64,000 bases of DNA from Phaseolus vulgaris (taxonomy: Eukaryota; Streptophyta; Magnoliopsida; Fabales; Fabaceae), in NCBI RefSeq assembly GCF_000499845.2, contig NC_023754.2:25206611-25270610 (forward strand). Direction: 5' to 3'. How positions within the stretch are numbered: position 1 is the stretch's first letter; each line of letters opens with the position of its first letter. The position numbers and the translations under genes are program-made. Below the pieces are notes generated by a model. It saw only the letters and a program-made list of their open reading frames with translations. It was not told the DNA's origin and did not search any database. This document shows, in pieces, positions 52,741 through 63,880 of this stretch.

Positions 52741-55330
52741 ATAATAGGCTGATATAAAAAAATATACTGCTCACAATAAAACAAATAGTTAGAAAAATTA
52801 ATGATTCATGAGCAAACTGAATCGTTGAGTGCTAAGTTGAAAAATACATGGCTCAATCTAATGCAAATTTAAAACCAAAAGTATCCTTGTGCATTTATTT
52901 TTTACTAAATAATATATCAAGTAATCACAACAATCAAAAGAAGAATAGAAGAATGAAAGAACTAGTGTGAAACAAAAGGGGCTCTAACCTACTTAAGAAC
53001 GTGCTCGAGCTTTCTTTGAAGCATTTTTGTTCCATCCTCTTTGGCGTGCCCTGAGCTCCCACAAAGCAGTATCTTTCAGTTGATTTTCAAGTGCTGCCTC
53101 AGCTCTTTCCCTTGCCTGCTCACAAGTTTCCATCCCTGAATTGCACTTGTCAGCCTCCTTTTGGTACTGAGAAGCTATCTTCTTAGCCTCTAAAAGTTTT
53201 GTATCTGCCTTTCTTTGTTTTTCCTCAGCTTCAGCTTCCTTTTCCCTTACTTCGTCTGCTAAAAGGTCTGAAAAACTCTTCCCCACCTCTTCAGTCACCT
53301 CTTGGTCATGCCTCATGCAATCTACAACATACATATCCTAAATATATAAAATCTCAACTTGTCTAGGATCAAAACTACCAGAATTCGGATTCATTATAAC
53401 AAGCCACGCCTTTTGGAAGTATTATTCTCCAGAAAAGTATGTCAGTATCCCCTATATCAGACTAAAATGTTAAAACCATTTTAGACTTTTAACTGCATGA
53501 GCATAGCTAATTATAACACATCATTGTCACAGGGGGGACCTTGGATGCACCCGAAATGTTTTTTTTTTCACTTATAATGCCACTTTGTACAATATTTATG
53601 CACCTTTTTCTCATATGAGTGGACAATGTTAGCTTTTGGCAATTGTGTTTTGGACTAGCGTTTGCACTTTTTTCATTGAGAAGTGTTTGGATTTGGTATG
53701 ACTAAAAGTGTGAACTTATATCTATGTTGAAATAACTTGATCTAGAATTAACAATGAAATATAGAGAGGACCTAAATATCTTGTTCAGCTCCTTTTCCCC
53801 ATTTCAGCAAAATTAACTAACAACTAAGAAAGTGTTATTTTGCAAGAACATTGGCAGGACACGTGATTTTAAGACTCTGCAAATTTATAATAATGTCTTC
53901 GCTTCTACTTCCACCTTATGTTACACACTATCATGAAAAAGTGGGAGAGGATTAGATATCCTCACCATTTGTGACTACCATCACCATTGTGCCAAAGTTA
54001 TCCCAATAAATTAGATTGTAAGATTAATCACTTGATGTAAATAAAGTGTTACACTATTTTAGGAGTGCGAGTAGATGCAGAAAGTTGGGATCAAAAACCT
54101 CTCCCTACATGAGATACTTAATTTAATCATGACCTTGCACCTGTTGCTTTTCTCTAATGTACTAAAGGGTGGAGGAACTAACCTAGAATGGAATTGTTGG
54201 TCAATCCTGCAGAATCAAGCAGAGACACCGTGTTAGTAATTGGCAATGAATGTCAGAGCATAAAAAACACATCTATGAAGACACTATCAACTATCTTGTT
54301 TTCCATTGAATGGACATAGATTTTGTTTGACTAAGTTCAATATTTGATCACAGTATTTGATTAGCCATTCCCTTAATCAATACTCCTGGGCTTACAAACC
54401 ACGTTTAGCAGAATATATGTACAACAAAAAAAACCGTTTACCATATCAGAATGAATGTAAACCATGAATGACCTAACACTTGCATACAAATTTGATTACA
54501 TGGAGTTTCATTTTTCACTTTGTAAAGGTAATTAAAAATAAAGGTTAAAAACCATTCCTATTCCTAGATGAAATCTACAAGCAAGTGTAACAACGCATGG
54601 TTAAGAGTGTGTTTAGGTTTTCATTGAATATATTATTTAAAGAGTTTAATAACATGAACTTTCTAATGCACTCTATTATTATTCAATACTAATTATCGTG
54701 AGACTAATAATTAAATAAGCATTAAGCCTTACAAAGTTTTGTAAATCTTAATCAATAAAAAATGTGTTTAAGAGAGTGTGTCTAACACAATGAGTTTACG
54801 ATGGGTAACCAAATATATCCAAACCTAAGTATCCTAATAACCCAATATGACGAACATGCAGGTGGAGCAGTTTTTGTATATATTTTGAATCAAGCATGAT
54901 GATGACTAAGAAAGAAAAGTGAATATACCTTCTGGAAGAGAAATAAGGGGTTGAAGAGAGCAATCACATTGACAAGGAGGACAAGGAGAAGAGGTGGCAT
55001 TAAGGGTTTCATTGAGATGCCAATACAAGGGTCGTCCTGCAATGTAAGCGATGAGAAAGAGTCCCAGAATCCATATCACCAATCTGAAGGCTTTTTGCTG
55101 CTTCCTATTCATCTTTGCAAATTGCAACGATGTGGTACTAAGCTGCAGAAGAAGAGGATCTTGACTGCGATTAATAATTTATTCGTTAAAGCTTGGTTTG
55201 GTTTCAAGATTCGCATACTCCAAACTGTACCCCTGGCTATGTTTACGTGTTTCTCTCTTATGTTCCATACACACACCCTCTCTCCTTATTTTCTGTCATT
55301 ATATTCATAATTAATAAATTCAACCTTGCT
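52740..55330 (-). repeat. Tandem duplication block (copy 2), matching about 47920-50200
   Basis: Similarity between the blocks covers the 3' flank (GTATCCTTGTGCATTTATTTTT), both exons, the intron and the 5' flank. Copy 2 carries about 170-200 bp in the intron (near 53770-53970) that copy 1 lacks. Other small gaps are scattered. Confidence 0.85.
52993..55112 (-). CDS. DUF1068 (ELMO/NKS1-type) membrane protein, tandem copy 2
   Basis: Two exons, 55112-54929 and 53321-52993, join in phase to give 170 residues. Exon 1 differs from copy 1 by only about two residues (MNRKQQKAF against MNRRQEKAF). It keeps the anchor, the NETLNATSS glycosylation sites and CPPCQCDC. Exon 2 differs more, for example SFSDLLADEVREKEAEAEE where copy 1 has SFSKRLAEEVKKREVEAEE, and ends NASKKARARS. 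Both copies look intact, so functional redundancy or partition of expression is expected. Divergence is concentrated at the start and end of the coiled coil, not in the anchor. Confidence 0.9.
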
Positions 55331-55538
55331 TTCTTACCTCATTTAACATCGCAATCTTGTACTATTGTATACCTATGTTATGGACATTTATATATTATAC
55401 TGTATTATATTCTTTAAAATACATTGTTTGAGAAAAAAAATGTATTTAAATTTAAGATACTTATACAACAATTTATATATATATCATTTTCTATTTTCTT
55501 TTGTGTTTATCTCTCTTTATAATTATGATATATATTAT

Positions 55539-56777
55539 TGTTCCGTCCGGTTGACCGGGACGTCTTCGTGCGCGACCTCAACCGTCAGCTAGGGACTCCT
55601 TCCCACTGGTTACCTGTGGATTCCTGCAAAAAAGAGGACAAAGAGGCGCCCTAGCGGCCGTTTGCACTCCGACGCTCAAGTCAGCCAGCAAGAAACACCA
55701 AAACTATTCACCTCCGTCTCTGAGCACCGCGTGTGGCACTCTGAAGGCGGTAAAAAGAACTGTGTATTGTGTGTGTTCTTCTCCCTCGGGCAAAAATCTT
55801 TTCCCAGTCCCTTGTTCGTAACCTCAAAGCACGAGCAAGCAACTAGAGAGTTCTGGTCAATTTGCCAAAAGTTCAAACCCCGTTTCCAACATTCTCAGCG
55901 CTATTTAAACTACCCAAGCATTTAAAGCGCCTTTAATTACAAATGTAACGCACTCAATCAGCGCATCTAATTAGAAAACGTAGCGCATTTAAGACGTTGA
56001 AACGCTTGAGAGCCATTATAGTACCTGAACGCTCGAAACGGAAACTGTATTGAATGACTTTAATTACCTGGCACCTGACTAAAGGGTGTTTCTATTCTGA
56101 CATGGTTGTCGTACACGTGGAGTGGAGGGCCTCACGACGCCGTGACCCCATCTGGGAGCGTTTCTGCCCATCTGGGGACGTTTCTACGTGTGAGTCCTCC
56201 TGCTTGGGAGTGCTACTGCGCTAGGGGTGACTTTTTGGGTGCCAACTCATGCCCCCAATCATTTAGTCACTTACTTTGAGAGCGTATCTGCCCTCCTCTC
56301 GTACCCTGCACCCGTCTACCCTGGGCGTGACCTTCCTCTTGGGTCGTATCTGTCCCAAAGGCGTCTCTGGGGCGGCAGGGGTACTTCACGAGTCAGGCTG
56401 CCCTATACTGGTGTTGTTACTATGGCCTTGAAGCCACCTTTCTCTCCTCTTTATTACTGTTCCCTGGTTATACAGGGTTTGGGGCCTTCCCACGGCGTCG
56501 CCCCCTCCATGGTCTTTCCTACCCATGGGTATCGGGGAGCCGCACAGTGATTGCCTTGACTCAATGATATTTGATCTTGGCGACGCCCTGGTTGAGCGAC
56601 GCCTTCACCTAGGCGACGCCTTGCCTTGGCGACGCTTCCTCTTGGCGATGCTGGCACTTGGCGTCTCTCCACCTAGGCGACGCCCTGCGTTGACTTTGAC
56701 TCTCCAGGCGTTGACTTTGACCCTCCAGGCGTTGACTTTGATCTTGACTTAGTCAACGCCCGGATACGGACGGTACA
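55539..56777 (+). mobile_element. Solo LTR with perfect target-site duplication
   Basis: The element begins TGTTCCGTCCGG and ends CGGACGGTACA, so it has TG...CA termini inside a short inverted repeat. It is flanked by ATTAT on both sides (55534-55538 and 56778-56782). That is the signature of an LTR retrotransposon reduced to one LTR by recombination. At 1,239 bp it is GC-rich against an AT-rich background. A TATA-like CTATTTAAAC lies near 55901, and degenerate GGCGACGCC repeats fill 56575-56690. Short open frames inside are composition artefacts. Orientation relative to the parent element cannot be proven; plus is inferred from the TATA-like box. Confidence 0.85.
56687..56749 (+). promoter_or_regulatory. 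21-bp tandem repeat forming a W-box-like cluster in the solo LTR
   Basis: The 21-bp unit starting GCGTTGACTTTGAC is present at 56687, 56708 and 56729. It creates TTGAC(C/T) cores at 56690, 56696, 56711, 56717, 56732 and 56744, six in 60 bp. WRKY transcription factors bind this core. Confidence 0.55.
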
Positions 56778-56782
56778 ATTAT

Positions 56783-57935
56783 TATATTTTGTAAGAAAGA
56801 GATAGACAAAAAGATGGCATAAATATAAATTATTGTACATTCTATTTTTTCTTATTTATTGAATCATATAATTTTAGATTTTTTTATTTAATGAGTCTTA
56901 CTTATAATTTTTAATAAATTTTAACCAATTGTAAAAAGGTATGCTTTGGAAGACTCACTTTTCCCGGTAGTTTACTTATTTTATCTCATATTAGTAATTT
57001 AACATTATATATAATGTTTTTATTTTTGTTTTATGTAGACATATATCTCAAAAATATTTTTCCAAAATCAAAAGATAACAAAAGTTATTTTACTTTGGTT
57101 TTAGTAAACATTTTTCTACTTTTTTGCCGTTTCATAAAAAAAAAAAGTTCTACTTTTTGACCCAGTGATACACTTTATTGTTTTTGCTTCATTTTTAAAA
57201 AATTGAATATGGGGAAAGGTGATCTATCTGGAGTTTTTTGTTAAAAGGATTTTGAATGTCTTCATGAACTAAATGAAAAATATAATATATGGTCATATTT
57301 TATGCAAAGTCATTTTCATTAACGGATGGTGATTTCACTACGAACACAAAAATATATATACTTTTACAATTAATACAATTTATAATGTTTGACGGTACTT
57401 TTAATTTTTTTTAATTAAACAGTATTTTTTTAAAAAAACTTATGATAATTACATAACGTTTTAATCCTTTTACAGAAGTTGAAACATTCTGGAAGCAATA
57501 TGAAGATAATAGTATTATGTAATGATTCATTGGGAAAAAAAAGAAAAATTATAAATAATTTTTCCATCAAAATAAAAGGGAGCATTGATACAACAATATG
57601 GTTGGGTTGGAATTTGAGGTTGTAGGTTCAAATCCTAAAACCTGCCTCATTCTGAGTAGGAGTAAGCTTACATGTATTTATCCTTGCCTTGTGAGTGCAA
57701 CCCCTTTTCCATGCTAAAAATGTTGGGATGTTGCTAAAAACTCTGTATGAATGTATTATGGTAAGTCATCTGCCTATGTACATAAGACTTCATTAGATAC
57801 CTGATGCGCCAAAAATATAAAAGAAAAGAAAGTGAACGTCTCAAAAACTGTGGAAATTGAAAAACATTGAGGCGGCTCACAAGAGTGCCAGCCGGTCTTG
57901 GAAAAAATTCCGTTTAGATATAAAATTTCAGCATG
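56783..57935. other. AT-rich spacer downstream of the PPR gene
   Basis: It holds the PPR 3' untranslated end (roughly 57840-57935) and the SINE-like stretch at 57590-57800. Nothing else was recognised. Confidence 0.5.
57590..57800 (+). mobile_element. Possible tRNA-derived SINE remnant
   Basis: GGTTCAAATCC (57628-57638) is a near-perfect tRNA B box. It is preceded about 30 bp upstream by a G/T-rich stretch (TGGTTGGGTTGG) in the position of an A box. The 3' part is unrelated to tRNA. No poly-A tail or target duplication was secured, so this is a weak call. Confidence 0.3.
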
Positions 57936-60230
57936 TTATTGTGATATCACGTGGCTGCTTTCAAGGTTACTGTCCACTTCCTGCATTTTGATCATTTCCT
58001 TTCTCAAAAATTTTAGTGTACCAACTATTTCTTGAAACAGAGGGTGTGAGTTGTGATCAGTGAAAAATGTAGTGATGGTCCCATGTATGTCAATAAAGCT
58101 CCAACCAGGAATTTTTTTCAAGCCAAGAGATCTCATATGAGTCCATGCCTCACCCACTTCTTCCCACCTGTTTGTTGAGGCATAGCAATGTGCTAACTGT
58201 ACAAAATTTCCAGCATGCGTAGGCCTCAGCAGGAGAATATCATTAGCTATTCTATCACCAAGTTCATTATTCCCAGTTGCTCGACAAGCATCGAGGATAA
58301 TACCCAAAACATCGAGCACAGGATCTGAGAACTTTTTCTTGTACACGTTAAATGCCTCCTCTACCCTCCCAGCACGACTGAGGAGATCCACTACACAAGC
58401 ATGGTGTTCAAGATTTGGTGCAATCCCAAAATCTTTGGTCATTGATTCGTATATGTTCAAGCCCTGTTCTACAAGTCCATTATGACTACATGAAGATAGG
58501 ACTGAGAGGAAAATCACATGGTTGGGTTTCATCCCACTTTCCAGGAACTTTGAGTATGACCTCAATGCAATCTCCCCTTGGCCATGATAGCCATATCCTG
58601 CAATTATGGCGCTCCATGAGACCGAATCATGACTTGGCATCTGGTTGAAACACCTCTGGGCAGTATCCAAATCACCACATTTGCAGTACATGTCGACCAA
58701 AGAAGTGTCAACCAAGATGCATTGACTAAGGCCATTTTTTATCTCAAAACCGTGGATCCATTTTCCCAAGTGAAGTTGTCCAGTGGATGCACACCCTTGG
58801 AGGAGGGAAATAATGGTTATTGAATCAGGTGTTTGATGATCAGACCTCATTTCATTAAAAAGGAACATGGCCTTGCAAACATAGCCATTTTGAGCATATC
58901 CAGTAACCATAGCATTCCAGGAAACCAAATCCCTTTTGTCCATCATATTAAATACAATGGAACTCTGATCCAAGTGACCACACTTAGCATACATGGTCAC
59001 AAGAGCGTTCTGAATAGCTATATCCATGTGTAATTCCTGCCTTATTATATAACCATGAATCGATGTCCCCAAATTAAAAGACCCAAGCTGTGCACAAGCT
59101 GTGATTACACTAGCCATAGTAGCAGTAGATGGCTTCACTTTAAATTTTAACATCCGTCGGAAAATAGTTAGTGCTTTGTCTGCAGACCCACTCTGCGCAA
59201 GGCCTGAGATCATTGCTGTCCACAAAACGACATCTCTATCTGAACTCCTTTCAAATATTCTAAATGCAATGTCAATGTTCCCACCTTTTAGGTACGTTAC
59301 AATCAATGATGTTTCAACATGTGCATCCAAGTCAAAGCCAGCTCTTAAAATTTGCCCATGCAAGCACCTTCCCAATTTCAACTCACCCCTTGATGCAGCC
59401 ACAGACAAGACAGACCCAAAAGTCTGCCGATCAAGCTCAACACCTTGTACCCTCATTGTCTTAAGAAGTAGCAGAACTTCACATAGATTCCCAATCTGAG
59501 CATAAGCTGAGATCAACGAATTCCACGAAACCAGGTCCCTTTCATCCATGTAATCAAACAATTTCCTAGAGTCATCAATGTTTCCACACTTCCCATAGAC
59601 ATTCAGCATAGAATTTGATAAGTTTGTATCAGACATAAACCCATACGAAATTACACAGCCATGCAAACACTGCACGGTAGCAAGCTCCGAAACTCCAAGC
59701 AGCAAACTCAGCATGGTAACGCTAGTGGGTGGAATTCCCTGGCGACGCATTCCGTCAAACAGAAAAAAGGCCTCAGGAACATGACCCAAGCGTGAGTAGC
59801 ACCCAATAATGGTGGTCCAAGGTACAACGTTCCTCACAGGCATAAAGTCGAATACTTTGCGAGCAACATCGGCGCACCCAAATTTGGCATAGAAATTTAT
59901 CAAAGAAGAGGCAATGTAGGGATCAATAGACAAGCCTTTAACAAGGACCCGTTGATGGAGGGAGAGACCGAGGGAAAAGAGGTTGAGAGAAGAGCAAGCT
60001 CTGAGAAGACTGGGGAAGGTGTAGGCGTCAGAAGGGACATGGGTTTTGAGCATAGAGGCGTAGGTAACAAGAACTTGTCGGTGAGCACCTTGGGATGAAT
60101 AGTGGTTGATTATGGCATTGAGGGAGTTTGTAGTGGCTGAAGCTGAAGTTGGGTGTGCTACTGACACCACGCACCGTTTTGGGACACTCAGACTCAGCAG
60201 TAATTGCGGCTTTGGTTTGTAAGAAAACAT
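57936..60230 (-). CDS. E-class (PLS-type) pentatricopeptide repeat protein, At4g04370-like
   Basis: A single exon of 764 residues when started at the ATG at 60230. It has a long series of P, L and S repeats, e.g. ASSLINFYAKFGCADVARKV, NVVPWTTIIGCYSRLGHVPE, DLVSWNSLISAYAQIGN, MYAKCGHLDQSSIVFNMMD, DSVSWSAIIAGYGYHGQGE and HHACVVDLLSRAGRVEEA. It ends in E motifs (LLLRPTHAGNFVQLAHCYAS, PGWSFIDIHG) with no DYW deaminase domain. Such proteins bind organelle RNA, usually for C-to-U editing or processing, in mitochondria or plastids. The frame is open for 22 more codons to an ATG at 60296, but that extension is the antisense of a copied GT14 exon piece. The internal start, followed by a Ser/Lys/Arg-rich presequence (MFSYKPKPQLLLSLSVPKR), is preferred. 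Confidence 0.9.
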   Translation of the reverse strand: MFSYKPKPQLLLSLSVPKRCVVSVAHPTSASATTNSLNAIINHYSSQGAHRQVLVTYASMLKTHVPSDAYTFPSLLRACSSLNLFSLGLSLHQRVLVKGLSIDPYIASSLINFYAKFGCADVARKVFDFMPVRNVVPWTTIIGCYSRLGHVPEAFFLFDGMRRQGIPPTSVTMLSLLLGVSELATVQCLHGCVISYGFMSDTNLSNSMLNVYGKCGNIDDSRKLFDYMDERDLVSWNSLISAYAQIGNLCEVLLLLKTMRVQGVELDRQTFGSVLSVAASRGELKLGRCLHGQILRAGFDLDAHVETSLIVTYLKGGNIDIAFRIFERSSDRDVVLWTAMISGLAQSGSADKALTIFRRMLKFKVKPSTATMASVITACAQLGSFNLGTSIHGYIIRQELHMDIAIQNALVTMYAKCGHLDQSSIVFNMMDKRDLVSWNAMVTGYAQNGYVCKAMFLFNEMRSDHQTPDSITIISLLQGCASTGQLHLGKWIHGFEIKNGLSQCILVDTSLVDMYCKCGDLDTAQRCFNQMPSHDSVSWSAIIAGYGYHGQGEIALRSYSKFLESGMKPNHVIFLSVLSSCSHNGLVEQGLNIYESMTKDFGIAPNLEHHACVVDLLSRAGRVEEAFNVYKKKFSDPVLDVLGIILDACRATGNNELGDRIANDILLLRPTHAGNFVQLAHCYASTNRWEEVGEAWTHMRSLGLKKIPGWSFIDIHGTITTFFTDHNSHPLFQEIVGTLKFLRKEMIKMQEVDSNLESSHVISQ

Positions 60231-60238
60231 TATCCATT

Positions 60239-60291
60239 CCACCCAAGATCGCTTTCTTCTTCCTCGTTCGCCGCAACCCCCCTCTCGATTT
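60239..60291 (+). pseudogene. 53-bp fragment of GT14 glycosyltransferase exon 1
   Basis: It matches 40502-40554 in the same orientation at about 49 of 53 positions (CC-CCCAAGATCGC, TTCCTCGTTCGCCGCAACC, CCCTCTCGATTT). Translated in the same frame it gives PPKIAFFFLVRRN against PPKIAFLFLVRRN. No other GT14 exon is visible next to it. It overlaps the upstream extension of the PPR frame on the opposite strand. Confidence 0.8.
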
Positions 60292-60296
60292 AACAC

Positions 60297-61276
60297 TTAC
60301 AACAAGTAGTATGGATTAAATGTGTTGTGTCTCTCAAAGTAGTATGGCAAAAAGTATTAGGGAGTTTCTACCAAAAAAGGTCGTCAACATAAGTTTGTCA
60401 TACCCATAATCAAGAATGTTGGAAGCAGACTTTTTAATTCAATCATCTAGAATGATGTGCAAACTCATATTTTAAATAACAACCGATTTTATTTATATTT
60501 TAAGGTAAAAGTTTAACAAACTAAAGTCTTACTTGATATACATAAAGCATGATATGATATTTAATTACATTATTACTTTATTATTACTTTGTTATCTTTT
60601 AGGATTGTTCAAGGATATATGTTATAGTCGGATGAAAATAAACAATATTTTATTCAAAAATACTAAATGATGAACTTATTATAAAGGACTCTATACTAAT
60701 ACTTGAAGGTTAGTTGACTTTCATTTGTGTTCTTTTCAAAAAAAAATCGAATAATCTCACTTTTCAATCATTTTTCAACCCATGAAATCCAATTAAAAAA
60801 AAAAAGAAACAAACGCTAGTGTGAAGCCAAATTATTTTCTTTACAAGTACAACGCTACTCGTTTAGGAAGTGGTTCAGATATTTTATTACCTTGGGAAGA
60901 TGGGAACGCGACATCATGTTTGCGGCAGAAGTGATAAGCACAAAAGTGCTCGAATTCAAATTCTATGACCATTTAGGTAAGAGAACAAAATTATCTTCTA
61001 ATATAAATGTAACTAGTTAGATTTGCTATCTTTCATAGAATTAGTTCCTTGCTGTATATCATTATCATTATTCTTTCAAATTACATAGCGTCAGCTGAAT
61101 AGGTTGGTTTTAATGTCTGACAGAAAATGTCTTGAGATTATTCCGAATACAAAGCTGTCCCATAACTTGCTGACTACCACCATCATTCATGTTCATGGAT
61201 ATACTGAGCTTGAATTATTTGCTCATGCTGTTCTGAGTTTGATATGTGAATGTAAGCGACTGCAAAATTAGGATAG
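60297..61276. other. Spacer between the PPR and PLP-homeostasis genes
   Basis: About 1 kb that should carry the PPR promoter and the 3' end of the PLP-homeostasis gene. A short patch near 60890-60985 has a less AT-biased composition (frame reading ...MFAAEVISTKVLEFKFYDHLG...), but nothing is identifiable in it. Confidence 0.45.
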
Positions 61277-63792
61277 CTACTTCTCTTCTTTAGTTTGATA
61301 TTCTCTGGCTCCAAATATGGCAGTTCCAATCCTAACATTAGTACTTCCCATCTCGATCTGAAAAATTAGAGTTAGCTGGTTAAAAAATATAATCACAAAT
61401 CACAATACGTATCCCTTCCTGTTTAAACCATATATTTTCTAAGGGAAAAATGATTCCTTACAGCTTGCTCAAAGTCTCCAGTCATGCCCATTGATAACTC
61501 ACATTGCGTTTCTGATATTCCAAGTGCTTTACAAACTTCAGTTCTGCAATTGGACAACATCTTGAGAGTGCAGAAGAATATTTAGTTTGTAGAATTATCT
61601 AGAAAAGCAAATAAATAGGAAGTCCCAAAAAGACCAATAATTCATGTCCAGAAAGTACAGTCGCCACCTTAAAATTTTCTGGGGTGGATGAATAATCTAG
61701 CATGCCAATTGTCATGAGACCAGAAAACTCAAGGTTTGAGCAGTTTGTGATGTGCTTTACAAGATCCACACACACAGCTGGTTCAACACCAAATTTGGCT
61801 GGCAAGAAATAGCAGTCAAATATCATTCTTGACATCAATAATAAACTGAACTTTTACAACAATGTTTTAAAATGGGACAAATGAAAACAAAGATGTAGGG
61901 CATAGATTATAAACCAGAAGTCAAGTAACCCTTCTAATAAATATTGGTTGCATTTACATATTTAGGTATAGAGATCTATGATGTTATATTCAAGGATTTT
62001 CCAAACATATTTTCAATAAATGAATTGGAAGCAACATTTTCCTGTGATTTTGATGTTATTTTCACATGAAATCTATTATAGAGAAGCCGTGTTAAAAAAA
62101 TTGGTTTAATGATCTAACACAACCATGTCAACATTATTAAGATACCGTACTGCAGATAGTGATTAGTGAATTGGTTGGCTAATCTGTCAAGTGCAACTTA
62201 CAGGTTTCTCCGCTCGTATTCACTTGAACAAAAACCTTCAACGGTTTCCTGCCAACATTTGCTACAGCACGATCAAGAAGATTTGCAATCTGTCAGACAA
62301 TAGAATACCAATAATCGGTACACCATTTGCAATAGAATACTAAGATCACATGCACTAAATAAAAATATCTTGTTTGATAGCACATTTTAGACGTAAACTA
62401 TTTTCTGTATCATTTTAAAATTGAAATCAATTTTTACTTTATAGAACAGAATTGTAAAGAAATTTGTATCGTACATTAAAGGTCTCCTTGGACGAGTTTC
62501 TCTATAAGCCCTTCTAAGAAAGAAAACTAAGAAGAAAATATGTTTTTGACTTTTCCACAAATTAAGATTAGCTTATCCACGAACTAAAAGAAAGTAGATA
62601 AACTCTACGAGAGTATTTATATAAATTAACTTAAAAATGAGCTGATTTAGTCAGTTTTTGGAGAAACTAGTTCCAAGTTTTCTTCTTATTTTACTATTCT
62701 AGCAAGAACTTATAGAGAAGTTCATCCAAACAAGCCTAAGTATTGCTGGAACAAAACTGAACAGAAGACTACATGTAATATAATTTTATTTGCACGAATC
62801 CAGAGAACTCATTGACTAAGTGCTAGCTCCATGAATTAATTCTAAAATGTCCATCTGTAAAATTACCATTTAGATGCTCCTATCCTAAAGACTCCAAGTG
62901 AAACCCAAATACATTATACCTAATTTCCAGGTTCTATGAATTATCCATATTCCGTCCCCCCTCCAAGAATTTAAAATTTACTCAAGATTTACGTCCTTAT
63001 ATGTACTCATACACGAGAAAACATACTACCCCGACAAGACAACCAACCAAATTATGAAGAAAAAAAAAAGTACCTTCTCATCATCCACAGATTCTACACA
63101 AGCAAGGTTGGGAACACCAGCTGTGAAACATAAAAGAAAAGTATTAGAATCCTCATTCATCCCCTCAACATTGAACCCACATTATTGATGTGGTAAATAT
63201 GAACTCCTCTCCACACAAATTTTTTCCAAAATCCATCATTAAGAAAAATTGTGCTCATGTTTCTAAATCAACGAACAATCAACAATTGAGAAAGTTATTT
63301 CATAATTTCCCATATTTTTAAAAAACTCAAGTTTGAGAATGAAATACCACATGTCTTAAACTCTTAATTGATCGAAACTGAGAGAATAAGAATGAAAAAT
63401 CATCGTTTCGGTTGCAGCAATGGAAGTAGGGATAGTGAATAGTAGATACCGATAAGAGGCTTGACTTTGTTACTCTGCAAATTGCCAATGAGATGCCACT
63501 CGATGTCACCGGGAAGCTGTGATTGGGAAAGGAAATATAAGCATTGAGAAGTGAATAAAGCAAGAAAGGGAAAGAACTAACTAACCTGAGGAGCTTTCTG
63601 AAGGAGTTCTTGAACGTAGTTCTCGCCGAAGAATCTATGGCCGGCGTCGTATACCTGACGGAGAGCAGAAACTGATTTAGTCTTGCTAGCCGCCACAACA
63701 CGGATCTCTTGCACATTCCGGCCAGAGCGCTCAGTAGCCCCTTGGACGCGATCCAGCACTGCGTTTAGCGACGGCGCTGCTGACGATGCCAT
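61277..63792 (-). CDS. Pyridoxal phosphate homeostasis protein (YggS/PROSC/YBL036C family)
   Basis: Seven exons in phase: 63792-63586, 63516-63450, 63120-63074, 62289-62202, 61798-61668, 61560-61462 and 61357-61277, giving 239 residues. This is a single-domain alanine-racemase-fold TIM barrel that binds PLP and buffers free PLP; no catalytic activity is established for the family. The PLP lysine is in VAASKTKS (Lys37). Further landmarks are FGENYVQELLQKA, WHLIGNLQSNK, VFVQVNTSGE, FSGLMTIG, LSMGMTGDFEQA and STNVRIGTAIFGARE, the last holding the phosphate-binding region. The start ATG gives the usual short plant N-terminus (MASSAAPSLNAVLD) with no obvious targeting peptide, so a cytosolic location is likely. 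Intron positions and length are normal and nothing is broken. Confidence 0.95.
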
Positions 63793-63870
63793 TGGCCTTG
63801 GCCCTTCTCACTGACCTCACCACGGATCTTCCGCATATGACAAACGACATGGGGAAATACAGTATTGGAC

Positions 63871-63880
63871 GTGGGCCCAT
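63871..63880 (-). promoter_or_regulatory. TCP-type GTGGGCCCAT site upstream of the PLP-homeostasis gene
   Basis: GTGGGCCCAT lies about 80 bp upstream of the start codon, matching the GTGGGNCC/site II class bound by TCP factors. The core is palindromic, so strand is nominal. The region 63793-64000 otherwise holds only the presumed promoter. Confidence 0.4.

Noticed and set aside
56227..56752. Frames of 72-107 codons on both strands
   Set aside because: They lie wholly inside the solo LTR, have no homology I recognise and reflect its GC-rich composition.
57618..57700. A functional tRNA gene at the B-box match
   Set aside because: No cloverleaf with matching acceptor or anticodon arms could be drawn; at best SINE-derived.
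58415..59499. Plus-strand frames across the PPR gene
   Set aside because: Shadows of a 764-codon minus-strand PPR frame with clear repeats.
60231..60296. N-terminal extension of the PPR protein to the ATG at 60296
   Set aside because: The added residues are the antisense of a copied GT14 exon fragment, and the ATG at 60230 gives a normal organelle presequence.
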